Source: Lysinibacillus sp. BPa_S21
Lineage (GTDB): Bacteria > Bacillota > Bacilli > Bacillales_A > Planococcaceae
Reading direction: 5' to 3'
Assembly (NCBI RefSeq): GCF_023337795.1
Contig: NZ_JALIRS010000004.1
Span: 495,991 to 559,990 of the forward strand
DNA length: 64,000 nt
The notes beneath the pieces were generated by a model. The model was not told the DNA's origin, made no database searches, and was given only the letters and a program-made list of their open reading frames with translations. Made by a program: the position numbers and the translations under genes. Positions 24,731-32,052 of this stretch are shown here, one piece after another (the first letter of the stretch is position 1; each line of letters begins with the position of its first letter).

Positions 24731-24898
24731 TTGACAACTACTTACAAGATTTACGATGAAAACGACAATCCTTATGGTTCATTTAATAAATATGATGATT
24801 CTGTTGAGCTTGCACAAGAAATGGCAGATGAACTAAACAGAGATATGTTTATTTATGAATTGAAAAAAGAATTAATAAAGTGTGTTATACCTGAATAA
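24731..24898 (+). CDS. 55-residue phage protein
   Basis: Starts at TTG 24731 with AGGAGG 8 bases upstream. Acidic; the sequence opens MTTYKIYDENDNPYGSF. It resembles short phage proteins that keep a DENDNPYG-type turn; function unknown. Confidence 0.55.
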   Translation: MTTTYKIYDENDNPYGSFNKYDDSVELAQEMADELNRDMFIYELKKELIKCVIPE

Positions 24899-24925
24899 TA
24901 AATAAAAGAATGGAGAGATCAATTT

Positions 24926-25075
24926 ATGACAAAAGAGACGATTACAATTACAAAAGAAGAATATGATTACTTATTAGAACGAGCTGAATTCTTATCTTGT
25001 TTAGAGGCATGTGGAGTAGATAATTGGGGCGGATTCAGTGAAGCTTATGACATGATGAATGAAGAAGACAAATAA
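24926..25075 (+). CDS. 49-residue phage protein
   Basis: Starts MTKETITITKEEYDYL and contains CLEACGVDNWGGFSEA, a motif seen in a family of tiny phage proteins of unknown role. TGGAGAG precedes ATG. Confidence 0.6.
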   Translation: MTKETITITKEEYDYLLERAEFLSCLEACGVDNWGGFSEAYDMMNEEDK

Positions 25076-25106
25076 ATTTTATATAAAAGATTAGTATTAA
25101 AGAAAG

Positions 25107-25361
25107 GTGATAACTCTGGAAGTATTAACTAGAAAAAAGCGTTTAGTTAAAGGGGTTGGATTCATTACATATGTCTCAAAAGATGCTGACGGTGAGCTTA
25201 TTCATACATTTGCTCCAGTGATAAATTATAAAACGCTATTTATGATTGCCATATGTGAAACTTATTGGTATGAACATAGTACAAAGGAGAGAATAGGTTT
25301 TAGATGGAAAGACAAAGAACTAATAATCGGTAAAGTTGCTTTAAAGTTTAAAAATACATAA
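25107..25361 (+). CDS. Hypothetical phage protein, unusual start
   Basis: Up to 84 residues. GTG 25107 overlaps the AAAGGTG ribosome site, while CTG 25116 would have ideal spacing; no ATG is available in frame nearby. Beta-rich, no family recognised. The frame ends at ATACATAA (25354-25361). Confidence 0.5.
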   Translation: MITLEVLTRKKRLVKGVGFITYVSKDADGELIHTFAPVINYKTLFMIAICETYWYEHSTKERIGFRWKDKELIIGKVALKFKNT

Positions 25362-25376
25362 ACGGAGTTGAGTCTT

Positions 25377-25535
25377 ATGCAAGATGGGAAAACAGTAACC
25401 GAACAGAAGCAACTCGTTAATAAGAATAGGCAAATTAAGCAGCTTAAACGTGTGATCAGTACATGGAAAGTTAAGTTTGAAAAACTTACAGAAAATCGTA
25501 AACCTAAGTATAAGAATACAATTAGAAGGAAGTAG
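25377..25535 (+). CDS. 52-residue basic phage protein
   Basis: A strongly basic product (KQLKRVISTWKVKF...RRK) starting at ATG 25377 after ACGGAGTTG. It could bind nucleic acid; family not recognised. Confidence 0.5.
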   Translation: MQDGKTVTEQKQLVNKNRQIKQLKRVISTWKVKFEKLTENRKPKYKNTIRRK

Positions 25536-25546
25536 GAGATGAATGA

Positions 25547-25945
25547 ATGTTATTTTTCACAATTGCAATAATTATTTGGTGGGCTTTAGCAACATTTAGT
25601 ACAGATATGTTTAGAAACATGAGTGTAAGAAATAAAAAAGGAGAAATAAAGGATAATGAAATGATGGGAGGGTGTTTCCTCTACTTCACATTTGGATTAA
25701 CTTATCTACTCGGTTATTTAATTTACCTTCTATATGCACTAAAGTATGATCCATTTCTATATCCTACATATTTCATGATTGTGATTTATGTAATTGGATT
25801 CCTAATATCTATGCTATTAATTTTATTTTCACGCATTACTGGTAAAAAGCGAGAGTTAAAAGAGAAGACAAGTATTCGTTCTTATTTATCACGATTTTTA
25901 ACTTTAGCTTACTTTGGTTACATGCTATGGGTTGTGATTAGCTAA
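25547..25945 (+). CDS. Four-span membrane protein
   Basis: 132 residues with hydrophobic spans near residues 2-18, 42-65, 74-98 and 116-131. AGTAGGAGA precedes ATG. No family recognised; the role at the cell membrane is unknown. Confidence 0.6.
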   Translation: MLFFTIAIIIWWALATFSTDMFRNMSVRNKKGEIKDNEMMGGCFLYFTFGLTYLLGYLIYLLYALKYDPFLYPTYFMIVIYVIGFLISMLLILFSRITGKKRELKEKTSIRSYLSRFLTLAYFGYMLWVVIS

Positions 25946-25946
25946 T

Positions 25947-26111
25947 ATGATTAAACGGTTGCTCAACTTTGAAAAACATGATTGGAATCATCTGTGGTTT
26001 CTATTCAAAACAGGAATACATAATTTAATGATAATGGACTATAAAGAAGCAAAAGAATCGTACTACTGGATTAAGATTCATTTGTCTTATGACAGTACAG
26101 AAATAAAATAG
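25947..26111 (+). CDS. 54-residue phage protein
   Basis: Opens MIKRLLNFEKHDWNHLW directly at the previous stop (one base apart), so it is probably translated by coupling. Aromatic-rich, no family recognised. Its stop lies against the hairpin leader of the next gene. Confidence 0.45.
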   Translation: MIKRLLNFEKHDWNHLWFLFKTGIHNLMIMDYKEAKESYYWIKIHLSYDSTEIK

Positions 26112-26140
26112 GTGGTGACTTACGCTAGAGGAGAATATTT
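26106..26140 (+). promoter_or_regulatory. Hairpin leader element, copy 1
   Basis: TGGTG (26113-26117), loop ACTTA, CGCTA (26123-26127), directly followed by the ribosome site GAGGAG and AATATT-TATG. AAATA (26106-26110) can pair with TATTT (26136-26140), enclosing the ribosome site. The shape matches the leaders at 28,100 and 35,694. Confidence 0.55.
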
Positions 26141-26461
26141 ATGGAAGAAATTTATGTTGGAAATTTATATCAAGAATTACTAGTAGGATTGAATGGTTTG
26201 ATTGAAAAGACTGTCGATATTCAAAAAGTTACACCATATAATAATTCAGATTATCGTGAAGCACTTAAATTTCAAATTGAATTAGAAAAGACTAAATTAC
26301 GCATTATGGAGACATTAGGATCAGGACTTGAGACTAAGTTAACAAAGAATGGGCTGATTGGATATGGTGGATCTGGTCGAAAAGTATTTGAGATTAATGA
26401 ATCTGGCGATATTCGTTTTGGTACAAATTTAGATACCGTAAATCAGAAGGAGGATAATTAG
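26141..26461 (+). CDS. Hypothetical phage protein with hairpin leader
   Basis: 106 residues, a helical N-terminal two thirds and a glycine-rich turn (GLIGYGGSGRK) near residue 75. Its ribosome site lies inside a predicted RNA hairpin element shared with the genes at 28,135 and 35,734. The next gene starts two bases after its stop. Family not recognised. Confidence 0.6.
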   Translation: MEEIYVGNLYQELLVGLNGLIEKTVDIQKVTPYNNSDYREALKFQIELEKTKLRIMETLGSGLETKLTKNGLIGYGGSGRKVFEINESGDIRFGTNLDTVNQKEDN

Positions 26462-26463
26462 TT

Positions 26464-26949
26464 ATGACATCATCATTTTTGGTACAAGTATTAGATTTAA
26501 AAGTATTTGACATTAAAGGAAAATTCATCACTAAATTAGACAAAGCAGTTAAAGGTAAACTAGTACATAATGCATATGGAAATTCTTACTTTGCAATTGA
26601 AATTGTAGATTTTAATGTCGACTTGATTAAAGCATTAGGCGAAGTGGAGGTGAATGAAAGCGCAACTGACTTCGAAAAAGAGCTATCTTCCAAATCAACT
26701 AAAATTAAATTTAAGCCATTATACAATGATGAAAATGAGAAGAAGTTTAAGTTGATTGCTGAAGGAGACTTGTATAATGGTGACGGAGTGGTTTCCCATG
26801 ACTTTAAAGTTATTATTAATAACTCAGTATTAATGTCAGGCTTAGATTTTGAAGTTGGCAATATTGATAACAGTGAGTACACTCATGTATTTAATATTCG
26901 TACAGATAATGATGGCAATAGCTTTGAGTTAGAGTTAAAAGAAAAATAA
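26464..26949 (+). CDS. Hypothetical beta-rich phage protein
   Basis: 161 residues, acidic and mostly beta strand by pattern. AAGGAGG precedes the ATG and overlaps the stop region of the previous gene, so both form one unit. A long perfect hairpin follows. Family not recognised. Confidence 0.6.
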   Translation: MTSSFLVQVLDLKVFDIKGKFITKLDKAVKGKLVHNAYGNSYFAIEIVDFNVDLIKALGEVEVNESATDFEKELSSKSTKIKFKPLYNDENEKKFKLIAEGDLYNGDGVVSHDFKVIINNSVLMSGLDFEVGNIDNSEYTHVFNIRTDNDGNSFELELKEK

Positions 26950-26957
26950 GTATTAAA

Positions 26958-27008
26958 TATATTAGGAATATGATGGAAATATTACTTTATTATCATATTC
27001 CTAATATA
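26958..27008 (+). terminator. Long perfect hairpin, 17-base arms
   Basis: The arms at 26958-26974 and 26992-27008 are exact reverse complements around a 17-base loop; the core is TTAGGAATATGAT. Only a weak AT tail follows, so it may end or stabilise the transcript. Confidence 0.6.
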
Positions 27009-27076
27009 GAATTTAGATAAAATGACAATATTATTTAAATAACAAAAATACATAAATGGAATGGAGAAAATTGATT

Positions 27077-27808
27077 ATGACAATTTTACAAAACGCTTAT
27101 AACGCTTATTTAACAAAGAAGTACGAGAAGGAAATAAATGAGTTTAAAGAAGGTGTCAATAAAGAGATTGAAATTCGTATTAAAGAAAATGAAGCAAAGA
27201 TTTTATATGAAATTTATCATATTGCGTCTAATCTTAGTACAATTAGTAATTTAAAAAATAAAATTAACCTATTAAAGGAATTGAAGAAGGATTTAAATAA
27301 TCCTTTAACTATTAATATTGATGATTTCATCGGATTGGGACTAGAAGTATCAGTAAACAACTATGAACGGTTGAACGAGGTAATTGTAAAAGGAGAATCT
27401 AAATTTATCGTTTTCAAACAAACGGACAGTAATAATTTAGCAGAAGGGAAAATTGAAAATTATAAATGGGATGTACCAAGTAATGTAGAGGTTAATTATG
27501 ATTTTGTGAATAATAAAATTCAAATAGAAGATATTGCAAATAAATTAATCGATGCATATAAAAAATATGTTCAACAATGCGCTGAAGAAGCAGTTAATCA
27601 GGACAATGAAAGACATGAGAAATGTATAAAACTTCTTGATAAACAATTCGAAGAAGCGAAAAAGAATATTGATAAACGATTAAACGAAATTGATGATCAA
27701 AATAAGTGTCATATTGCTATTACGGTAAATGGTTGTAATACTTCAGCTAGTCAATTTGCAGCAGAATTTGTTGAGAAGATAAAGAAGAATAAAGGTGGTT
27801 TAATTTAA
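27077..27808 (+). CDS. Hypothetical coiled-coil phage protein
   Basis: About 243 residues. The start is uncertain: ATG 27077, TTG 27071 and ATG 27056 are all in frame near TGGAG. Long charged helices fill residues 15-75 and 155-215, and the C-terminus has GCNTSASQFAAEFVEKIKK. It is probably an oligomeric structural or scaffold-like protein; no family recognised. Confidence 0.55.
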   Translation: MTILQNAYNAYLTKKYEKEINEFKEGVNKEIEIRIKENEAKILYEIYHIASNLSTISNLKNKINLLKELKKDLNNPLTINIDDFIGLGLEVSVNNYERLNEVIVKGESKFIVFKQTDSNNLAEGKIENYKWDVPSNVEVNYDFVNNKIQIEDIANKLIDAYKKYVQQCAEEAVNQDNERHEKCIKLLDKQFEEAKKNIDKRLNEIDDQNKCHIAITVNGCNTSASQFAAEFVEKIKKNKGGLI

Positions 27809-27850
27809 ATAATATTTTGATTTTATAAAAGAAAAATGAGGCAAGTGAAT

Positions 27851-28066
27851 ATGAAAATATTAAAAGTAATAAAGAAGTATTTATTTGGAGAAGGCTTCGA
27901 AGTTGAAGAAACTGTCTATTGGGAAAATAGATATCATCCTGAATTTACAGGAGAATACATAGTTACGGAGAAAAGAGACAAGAGGGGATATGTCAGTATT
28001 TATAACGATAAAATGTATCACAGAAAAGTAATGTGGTATGAATTAAAACCAATTATTAAAAATTAA
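27851..28066 (+). CDS. Small basic phage protein
   Basis: 71 residues from ATG 27851 (ATG 27836 lacks a ribosome site). Tyrosine- and lysine-rich. The end resembles phage proteins with a WYEL motif, but no family is assigned. Confidence 0.55.
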   Translation: MKILKVIKKYLFGEGFEVEETVYWENRYHPEFTGEYIVTEKRDKRGYVSIYNDKMYHRKVMWYELKPIIKN

Positions 28067-28099
28067 ATAATAGTTTGCTTTTACGAAAAAATACATAAA

Positions 28100-28134
28100 A
28101 ATATTGGGTAGTGACCGACACTGGAGGTAATATT
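28100..28134 (+). promoter_or_regulatory. Hairpin leader element, copy 2
   Basis: AGTG (28110-28113), loop ACCGA, CACT (28119-28122), then the ribosome site GGAGG. AATATT at 28100-28105 and at 28129-28134 can pair and enclose the ribosome site. The stem sequence differs from copies 1 and 3 while pairing is kept. Confidence 0.6.
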
Positions 28135-28782
28135 ATGGATAAACATTATGCACAGGTATTAGGAGTAACTTTAGTTAAAAAATACAGAGTTTCATTTGGA
28201 GAAATAGTAGAGACTTATGAAAAATTTGAAACACCAGTAATATGGGAAGGTGAATTAGACTCTCCTGTTTTGAAATCTGACGATACTCTATATTTGGTCA
28301 ATAAAGGTAAAGAAGTGAAGGTTACGAAAGTCGTAAGAAGTACTGAGGGAACTTATTTATACTATACAAGACATCAGGTTGGTGAAGTGTTAGAAAATGA
28401 ACTGACTGAGAAAAGTAGATTAGAAGCAGAAGAAAAACTTAAATCAATGAAAAATGACGAATCTGAAGAAAAATCAGAAAGCCATTATCTAAATTTGGAT
28501 ACAGAAAAAGTTTTGGATGGTCATTTGATTCAATTACAAATGTTGAATGTGTATGAAAAAGCATACAGTCCTAAAGAATTAACACATTTACTTAACAGTA
28601 TCGCTAACTTAAATGTTATTTCAAAATGGAGTGAAGATTATCAAAGTATTATTGATGAAAAATTAAAGGATATTCAAAAATTCGTTCTCAATAAGATTGG
28701 ATTTCATTTAAAACATAACGAGTTTAATCTGGTTGATGGTTGGACAGAATTGTTGATTAAGCTAGAAAATAAAACGATTTAA
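28135..28782 (+). CDS. Hypothetical phage protein with hairpin leader
   Basis: 215 residues from ATG 28135. An in-frame GTG at 28111 lies inside the leader stem and is not the likely start. The N-terminal part is beta-rich, the middle has a charged linker (MKNDESEEKSES) and the C-terminal 90 residues are helical, so it is probably two domains. Family not recognised. Confidence 0.6.
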   Translation: MDKHYAQVLGVTLVKKYRVSFGEIVETYEKFETPVIWEGELDSPVLKSDDTLYLVNKGKEVKVTKVVRSTEGTYLYYTRHQVGEVLENELTEKSRLEAEEKLKSMKNDESEEKSESHYLNLDTEKVLDGHLIQLQMLNVYEKAYSPKELTHLLNSIANLNVISKWSEDYQSIIDEKLKDIQKFVLNKIGFHLKHNEFNLVDGWTELLIKLENKTI

Positions 28783-28829
28783 TAATAACCATATTTTATT
28801 TATTAATATACATAAAAAGGAGTGGTTCA

Positions 28830-29267
28830 ATGGCAATTATGAATGTTTTAACGACAGATGACATGTCTTATGTGAAAGTGGAGATTAGAAACGTTTCAGT
28901 CAATTATTATAGATATGATGAAAATATTCCAAAACAGCTATATGAGCGTTTCAAATCTGATTCGCCAACTAAGGTTACTTTTGGTAGTGAAAATGCTTAT
29001 ACTCATGAATTTAAAAAGTTACTATACAATAGTGGATATGAAATAAAGGAAGATGGGACAGTAGTTACTCGAAAAAGGGAAGTTTGTTATAACTCAATTG
29101 AACACTCTATAGATACTGTCAAACAATCACCTTATAATTTAACAGTTAAATCAGGATATGACGAAAATAAACTGATCGAAGTATTATTGAACAATGGTTA
29201 TATAATTTCAACAGCTAATAATTCAGGTAAAACTGATGTGTTAATCTATGGAAATATAAATGATTGA
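28830..29267 (+). CDS. Hypothetical phage protein
   Basis: 145 residues. AAAAAGGAGTGG precedes ATG, with ATACATAA just before it. Two similar halves may exist (FKKLLYNSGYEI and LIEVLLNNGYII), suggesting an internal duplication. Family not recognised. Confidence 0.6.
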   Translation: MAIMNVLTTDDMSYVKVEIRNVSVNYYRYDENIPKQLYERFKSDSPTKVTFGSENAYTHEFKKLLYNSGYEIKEDGTVVTRKREVCYNSIEHSIDTVKQSPYNLTVKSGYDENKLIEVLLNNGYIISTANNSGKTDVLIYGNIND

Positions 29268-29417
29268 TAAATAACAATTTAGTAGATTATGATATTTATT
29301 ATAATAAAATACATAAAATCGGAAAGTGAGGGAGTTTATTTCTGCAAGAGAAGCGCACAATATTAATTGTCATTAAGAGCTTCAAATGAGACAGTTTTGT
29401 ATGGAATAAGCAAATAA

Positions 29418-30158
29418 ATGAACAAACTAACTAAATCTTTAACAGTACCAACTCTTATTACATGTACATTTGGATGGGCTTGGTTTGCATCCCATGTCGT
29501 AGATGAGAGTAATAAAGATGGTACACCAGAATCTTCAGATGTCATAAAACGTATGGAGAAAATTAAAAAGAATTCATTTGCATATCAAATTGAATCTTTC
29601 CATAAGGAATGTGAGCGTTTGAAGGAAGAGGAGAGAAAAAAGTTAGAACGTCAACGCATAGAAAAAGAACGACAAGTTAAACTTGAACAAGAAAGATTAG
29701 CTAGGATCGAAAAGGAAAGAGAGTTAGCTGAAGCTAGACGAATAGAAGAAGCTAAAAAAGCAGAGCAAATTAGATTAGCACAAGCTGAAAAAAGGAAGAA
29801 ACAACAGACAAAAAGTAGAGAAAGTAATGAAAGTGTAAATAGTAATTGGATGACGTTCAATGGAAGCTATTACGGTGCAGACTGTTATCAATGCTCAGGT
29901 ATTACTGCAACAGGTATCAACGTGAAAAATACAATATATTATAATGGGTATCGCATCATTGCTTTAGATCCAAATACGATTCCTCTTTGGTCTATTGTCG
30001 AAGTAAAAACTCCTAATGAAAGCTTCAAAGCTGTTGTTGGGGATACTGGTGGTAGAATAAAAGGATTTAATGCTGATATTTTAGTTGAATCAGAAGCTCG
30101 CGCATCTCAATTGGGACGACATAACATTCAAATTAGAGTTATTGGAAGTCTAAAATAA
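29418..30158 (+). CDS. 3D-domain protein with N-terminal anchor and coiled coil
   Basis: 246 residues. A hydrophobic segment near residues 5-27 is a signal or anchor; residues 60-135 form a long charged coiled coil; the end is a 3D (DPBB/MltA-like) domain with SGITATG, LDPNTIPLW and DTGGRIKGFNADIL holding the conserved aspartates. SPbeta encodes a comparable protein (YorM). 3D domains are linked to peptidoglycan cleavage or binding. The ribosome site is weak (GGAA, 13 bases upstream). A 150-base leader with one CTG-started 15-codon frame precedes it. Confidence 0.7.
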   Translation: MNKLTKSLTVPTLITCTFGWAWFASHVVDESNKDGTPESSDVIKRMEKIKKNSFAYQIESFHKECERLKEEERKKLERQRIEKERQVKLEQERLARIEKERELAEARRIEEAKKAEQIRLAQAEKRKKQQTKSRESNESVNSNWMTFNGSYYGADCYQCSGITATGINVKNTIYYNGYRIIALDPNTIPLWSIVEVKTPNESFKAVVGDTGGRIKGFNADILVESEARASQLGRHNIQIRVIGSLK

Positions 30159-30169
30159 ATACATAATTA

Positions 30170-30205
30170 TTGAGCGGAGATTGATAATACTCTTTCTCTG
30201 CTCAA
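30170..30205 (+). terminator. Hairpin after the 3D-domain gene
   Basis: TTGAGCGGAGA pairs with TCTCTGCTCAA (one G-T pair) over a 14-base loop. It is preceded by ATACATAA at 30159-30166, next to the stop codon. Confidence 0.55.
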
Positions 30206-30226
30206 CTCTAAAGAAGGTGAAGAATA

Positions 30227-30604
30227 ATGACATTTAGAAGTAAAATAAAGTGGAATAATCGAATTAGAAAATTTAAATCTAAAGTTAGAGATACTGTATT
30301 TAAGAAGCCATTTTATAAATATCTGTACAATCACATTAAAGATGAATTTACTTACAATAATAAAACTGCAATTAGATATTATATGAATGCTAATACGTTG
30401 AGAGATGAATCCTTTAAATTTGAATTAGAGCTATACCACAAAATATACTGTAGTGCATTTGATTTGAAATATTTAGAATGGTTATTCATGTATACAACAG
30501 AATACATATCTAGTAAAATTAAAAAGTATCCAGATTTACAGTTTATTTATGGTGAAGATAAGTATGGATTGTATTTTGAAGTAAGCTATATGGACGGTTA
30601 TTAA
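30227..30604 (+). CDS. Hypothetical basic phage protein
   Basis: 125 residues with a very basic N-terminus and many tyrosines. AAGAAGGTGAAG precedes ATG. No family recognised. Confidence 0.6.
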   Translation: MTFRSKIKWNNRIRKFKSKVRDTVFKKPFYKYLYNHIKDEFTYNNKTAIRYYMNANTLRDESFKFELELYHKIYCSAFDLKYLEWLFMYTTEYISSKIKKYPDLQFIYGEDKYGLYFEVSYMDGY

Positions 30605-30633
30605 AATTAAATAATAAAATACATAAAATATAC

Positions 30634-30661
30634 TTGAAATATAGTAATTGGATGTTATAAT
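30634..30661 (+). promoter_or_regulatory. Sigma-A promoter with upstream ATACATAA
   Basis: TTGAAA at 30634-30639, 16 bases, TATAAT at 30656-30661. ATACATAA is at 30619-30626. Nearly the same sequence as the promoter at 13,527, including the spacer end GGATGT. Confidence 0.7.
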
Positions 30662-30692
30662 AAGTATATAAATAAGTAAAGGAGATGAAATC

Positions 30693-30809
30693 ATGAATAT
30701 CAGCGATTCAGCATTAGAGTATTACGGTTATAAATTTGTAAATAACAAAGTATTAGAAAATGAAGGAATTACTTTTGAACAATACCTTAAACGAGAGTTA
30801 GGTGATTGA
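30693..30809 (+). CDS. 38-residue phage protein under its own promoter
   Basis: Starts MNISDSALEYYGYKF after AAAGGAGATG. It is the first gene behind the 30,634 promoter and overlaps the coupling region of the next gene. Family not recognised. Confidence 0.5.
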   Translation: MNISDSALEYYGYKFVNNKVLENEGITFEQYLKRELGD

Positions 30810-30810
30810 A

Positions 30811-31206
30811 TTGGAAGACATCAAACAATTTGAAAAAGACTTAACGTTTGTAAGGAACTTTTTAGAAAAGCTACCTAGAGAAGTAGCAAGTCTATCTAAA
30901 GTAATTAGTTGTAAGGACAGAGAGCAAGAAGATTTGTTGCATCATATCGAATTTGTTAAATTACCTGCAAATCAAGGATATACAGCTTATCGAAGATTAC
31001 ACATTATTAGAAACGAACGTAGACAGGCTAAAAATTTATATGAAGTTGTAAAATTGGCAAATGATTTAACAAAAGATAAATTGTCAGTTTCAACATTAAA
31101 TACTGCCATAGGCGAAGTAAGGAAGATAATTAACAATAGTTCTAATAAAAAGTATAAACCTAGAGAATTAAGCGATTTAAATTATGGAAACAACAATACA
31201 TATTAA
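30811..31206 (+). CDS. Hypothetical basic phage protein
   Basis: About 131 residues from TTG 30811, with TAGGTGA upstream; GTG 30802 is possible. Helical, with YTAYRRLHIIRNERRQ in the middle, which suits nucleic-acid binding. It begins one base after the previous stop. Family not recognised. Confidence 0.55.
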   Translation: MEDIKQFEKDLTFVRNFLEKLPREVASLSKVISCKDREQEDLLHHIEFVKLPANQGYTAYRRLHIIRNERRQAKNLYEVVKLANDLTKDKLSVSTLNTAIGEVRKIINNSSNKKYKPRELSDLNYGNNNTY

Positions 31207-31223
31207 AATACATAAAGAAAGAG

Positions 31224-31727
31224 TTGGTAATTATAAATTATATTGTAATTGGAACAGATTGTAGTGGCAAGACAAGTTTAGTGGAAATGTTATCTGACAT
31301 TACAGAGTTTAAAGTTGTGAGAGGATCAAGTTTCGAACACAGTAAATGTACGCAAGATGAATTATTTAATAAGTTTCTAGAGTTTACTAAGATGGATAGT
31401 GTAGTATTTGACAGATTCACTTATTGTAATGAAGTTTACTCACTGATGTATGATGACTTTGCTATGTTATCTGATGATCAACGTAGATTTATTGAACAAG
31501 AAATGAAAGGTAAGGCAATTGTCATTTACTTATATGCAGATGACGAAATATTGGAACAACGATTCAACTACCGTGGTGATGATTATGTTTCATTAGAAAA
31601 GTTAAAGTATGCTAAAAAGAAATATGAAGAAGCATTACATAAAATTAAAGATTTAGAAGTAGTAAAATTTGATACAGGTAAAATGACTACTAAAGAAATT
31701 GTAGAACAGATCTTACTTAATTATTAA
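31224..31727 (+). CDS. Deoxynucleoside monophosphate kinase-like protein
   Basis: 167 residues. The P-loop GTDCSGKTS is at residues 10-18; FDRFTYCNEVYS gives the D-R-x motif seen in thymidylate kinases and deoxynucleoside kinases, and RFNYRGDDY is lid-like. SPbeta YorR has the same size and place beside the reductase genes. It probably phosphorylates dTMP or another dNMP. Start TTG 31224 is tentative because AAAGAAAGAG lies right against it. Confidence 0.65.
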   Translation: MVIINYIVIGTDCSGKTSLVEMLSDITEFKVVRGSSFEHSKCTQDELFNKFLEFTKMDSVVFDRFTYCNEVYSLMYDDFAMLSDDQRRFIEQEMKGKAIVIYLYADDEILEQRFNYRGDDYVSLEKLKYAKKKYEEALHKIKDLEVVKFDTGKMTTKEIVEQILLNY

Positions 31728-31776
31728 AATAATAAATACATAAGACTATACATATGAATAGAAAGAAGATGGTATT

Positions 31777-32022
31777 TTGAAAAATAAATTAACATTAATT
31801 AAGCGTTCAACTCCGACGTGTCCAGATTGTAATAAAATGCAATTCATTTTAGATATGGAAAATATAGAATATGATGTAATTGATATTGCAGTAGATACTG
31901 ATGCAGTTGAAAAATATGATTTATCTAGTGTTCCAGTAATGCTAATTAATGATGGTGTTTCTGAAATCAAATTAATCGGTGTACAACCAATTGAAGTAGT
32001 TAAAGAACTATTAGAAGACTAA
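31777..32022 (+). CDS. Glutaredoxin/thioredoxin-like protein
   Basis: 81 residues from TTG 31777. The active site CPDC (TPTCPDCNKM) near residue 12 and SSVPVM with the cis-proline near residue 50 mark a thioredoxin-fold NrdH/glutaredoxin type. It stands directly before the reductase genes, as SPbeta YosR does, and is the likely electron donor to them. Confidence 0.75.
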   Translation: MKNKLTLIKRSTPTCPDCNKMQFILDMENIEYDVIDIAVDTDAVEKYDLSSVPVMLINDGVSEIKLIGVQPIEVVKELLED

Positions 32023-32052
32023 TAATATATTTGGGAGGATTTGATTTATTTA

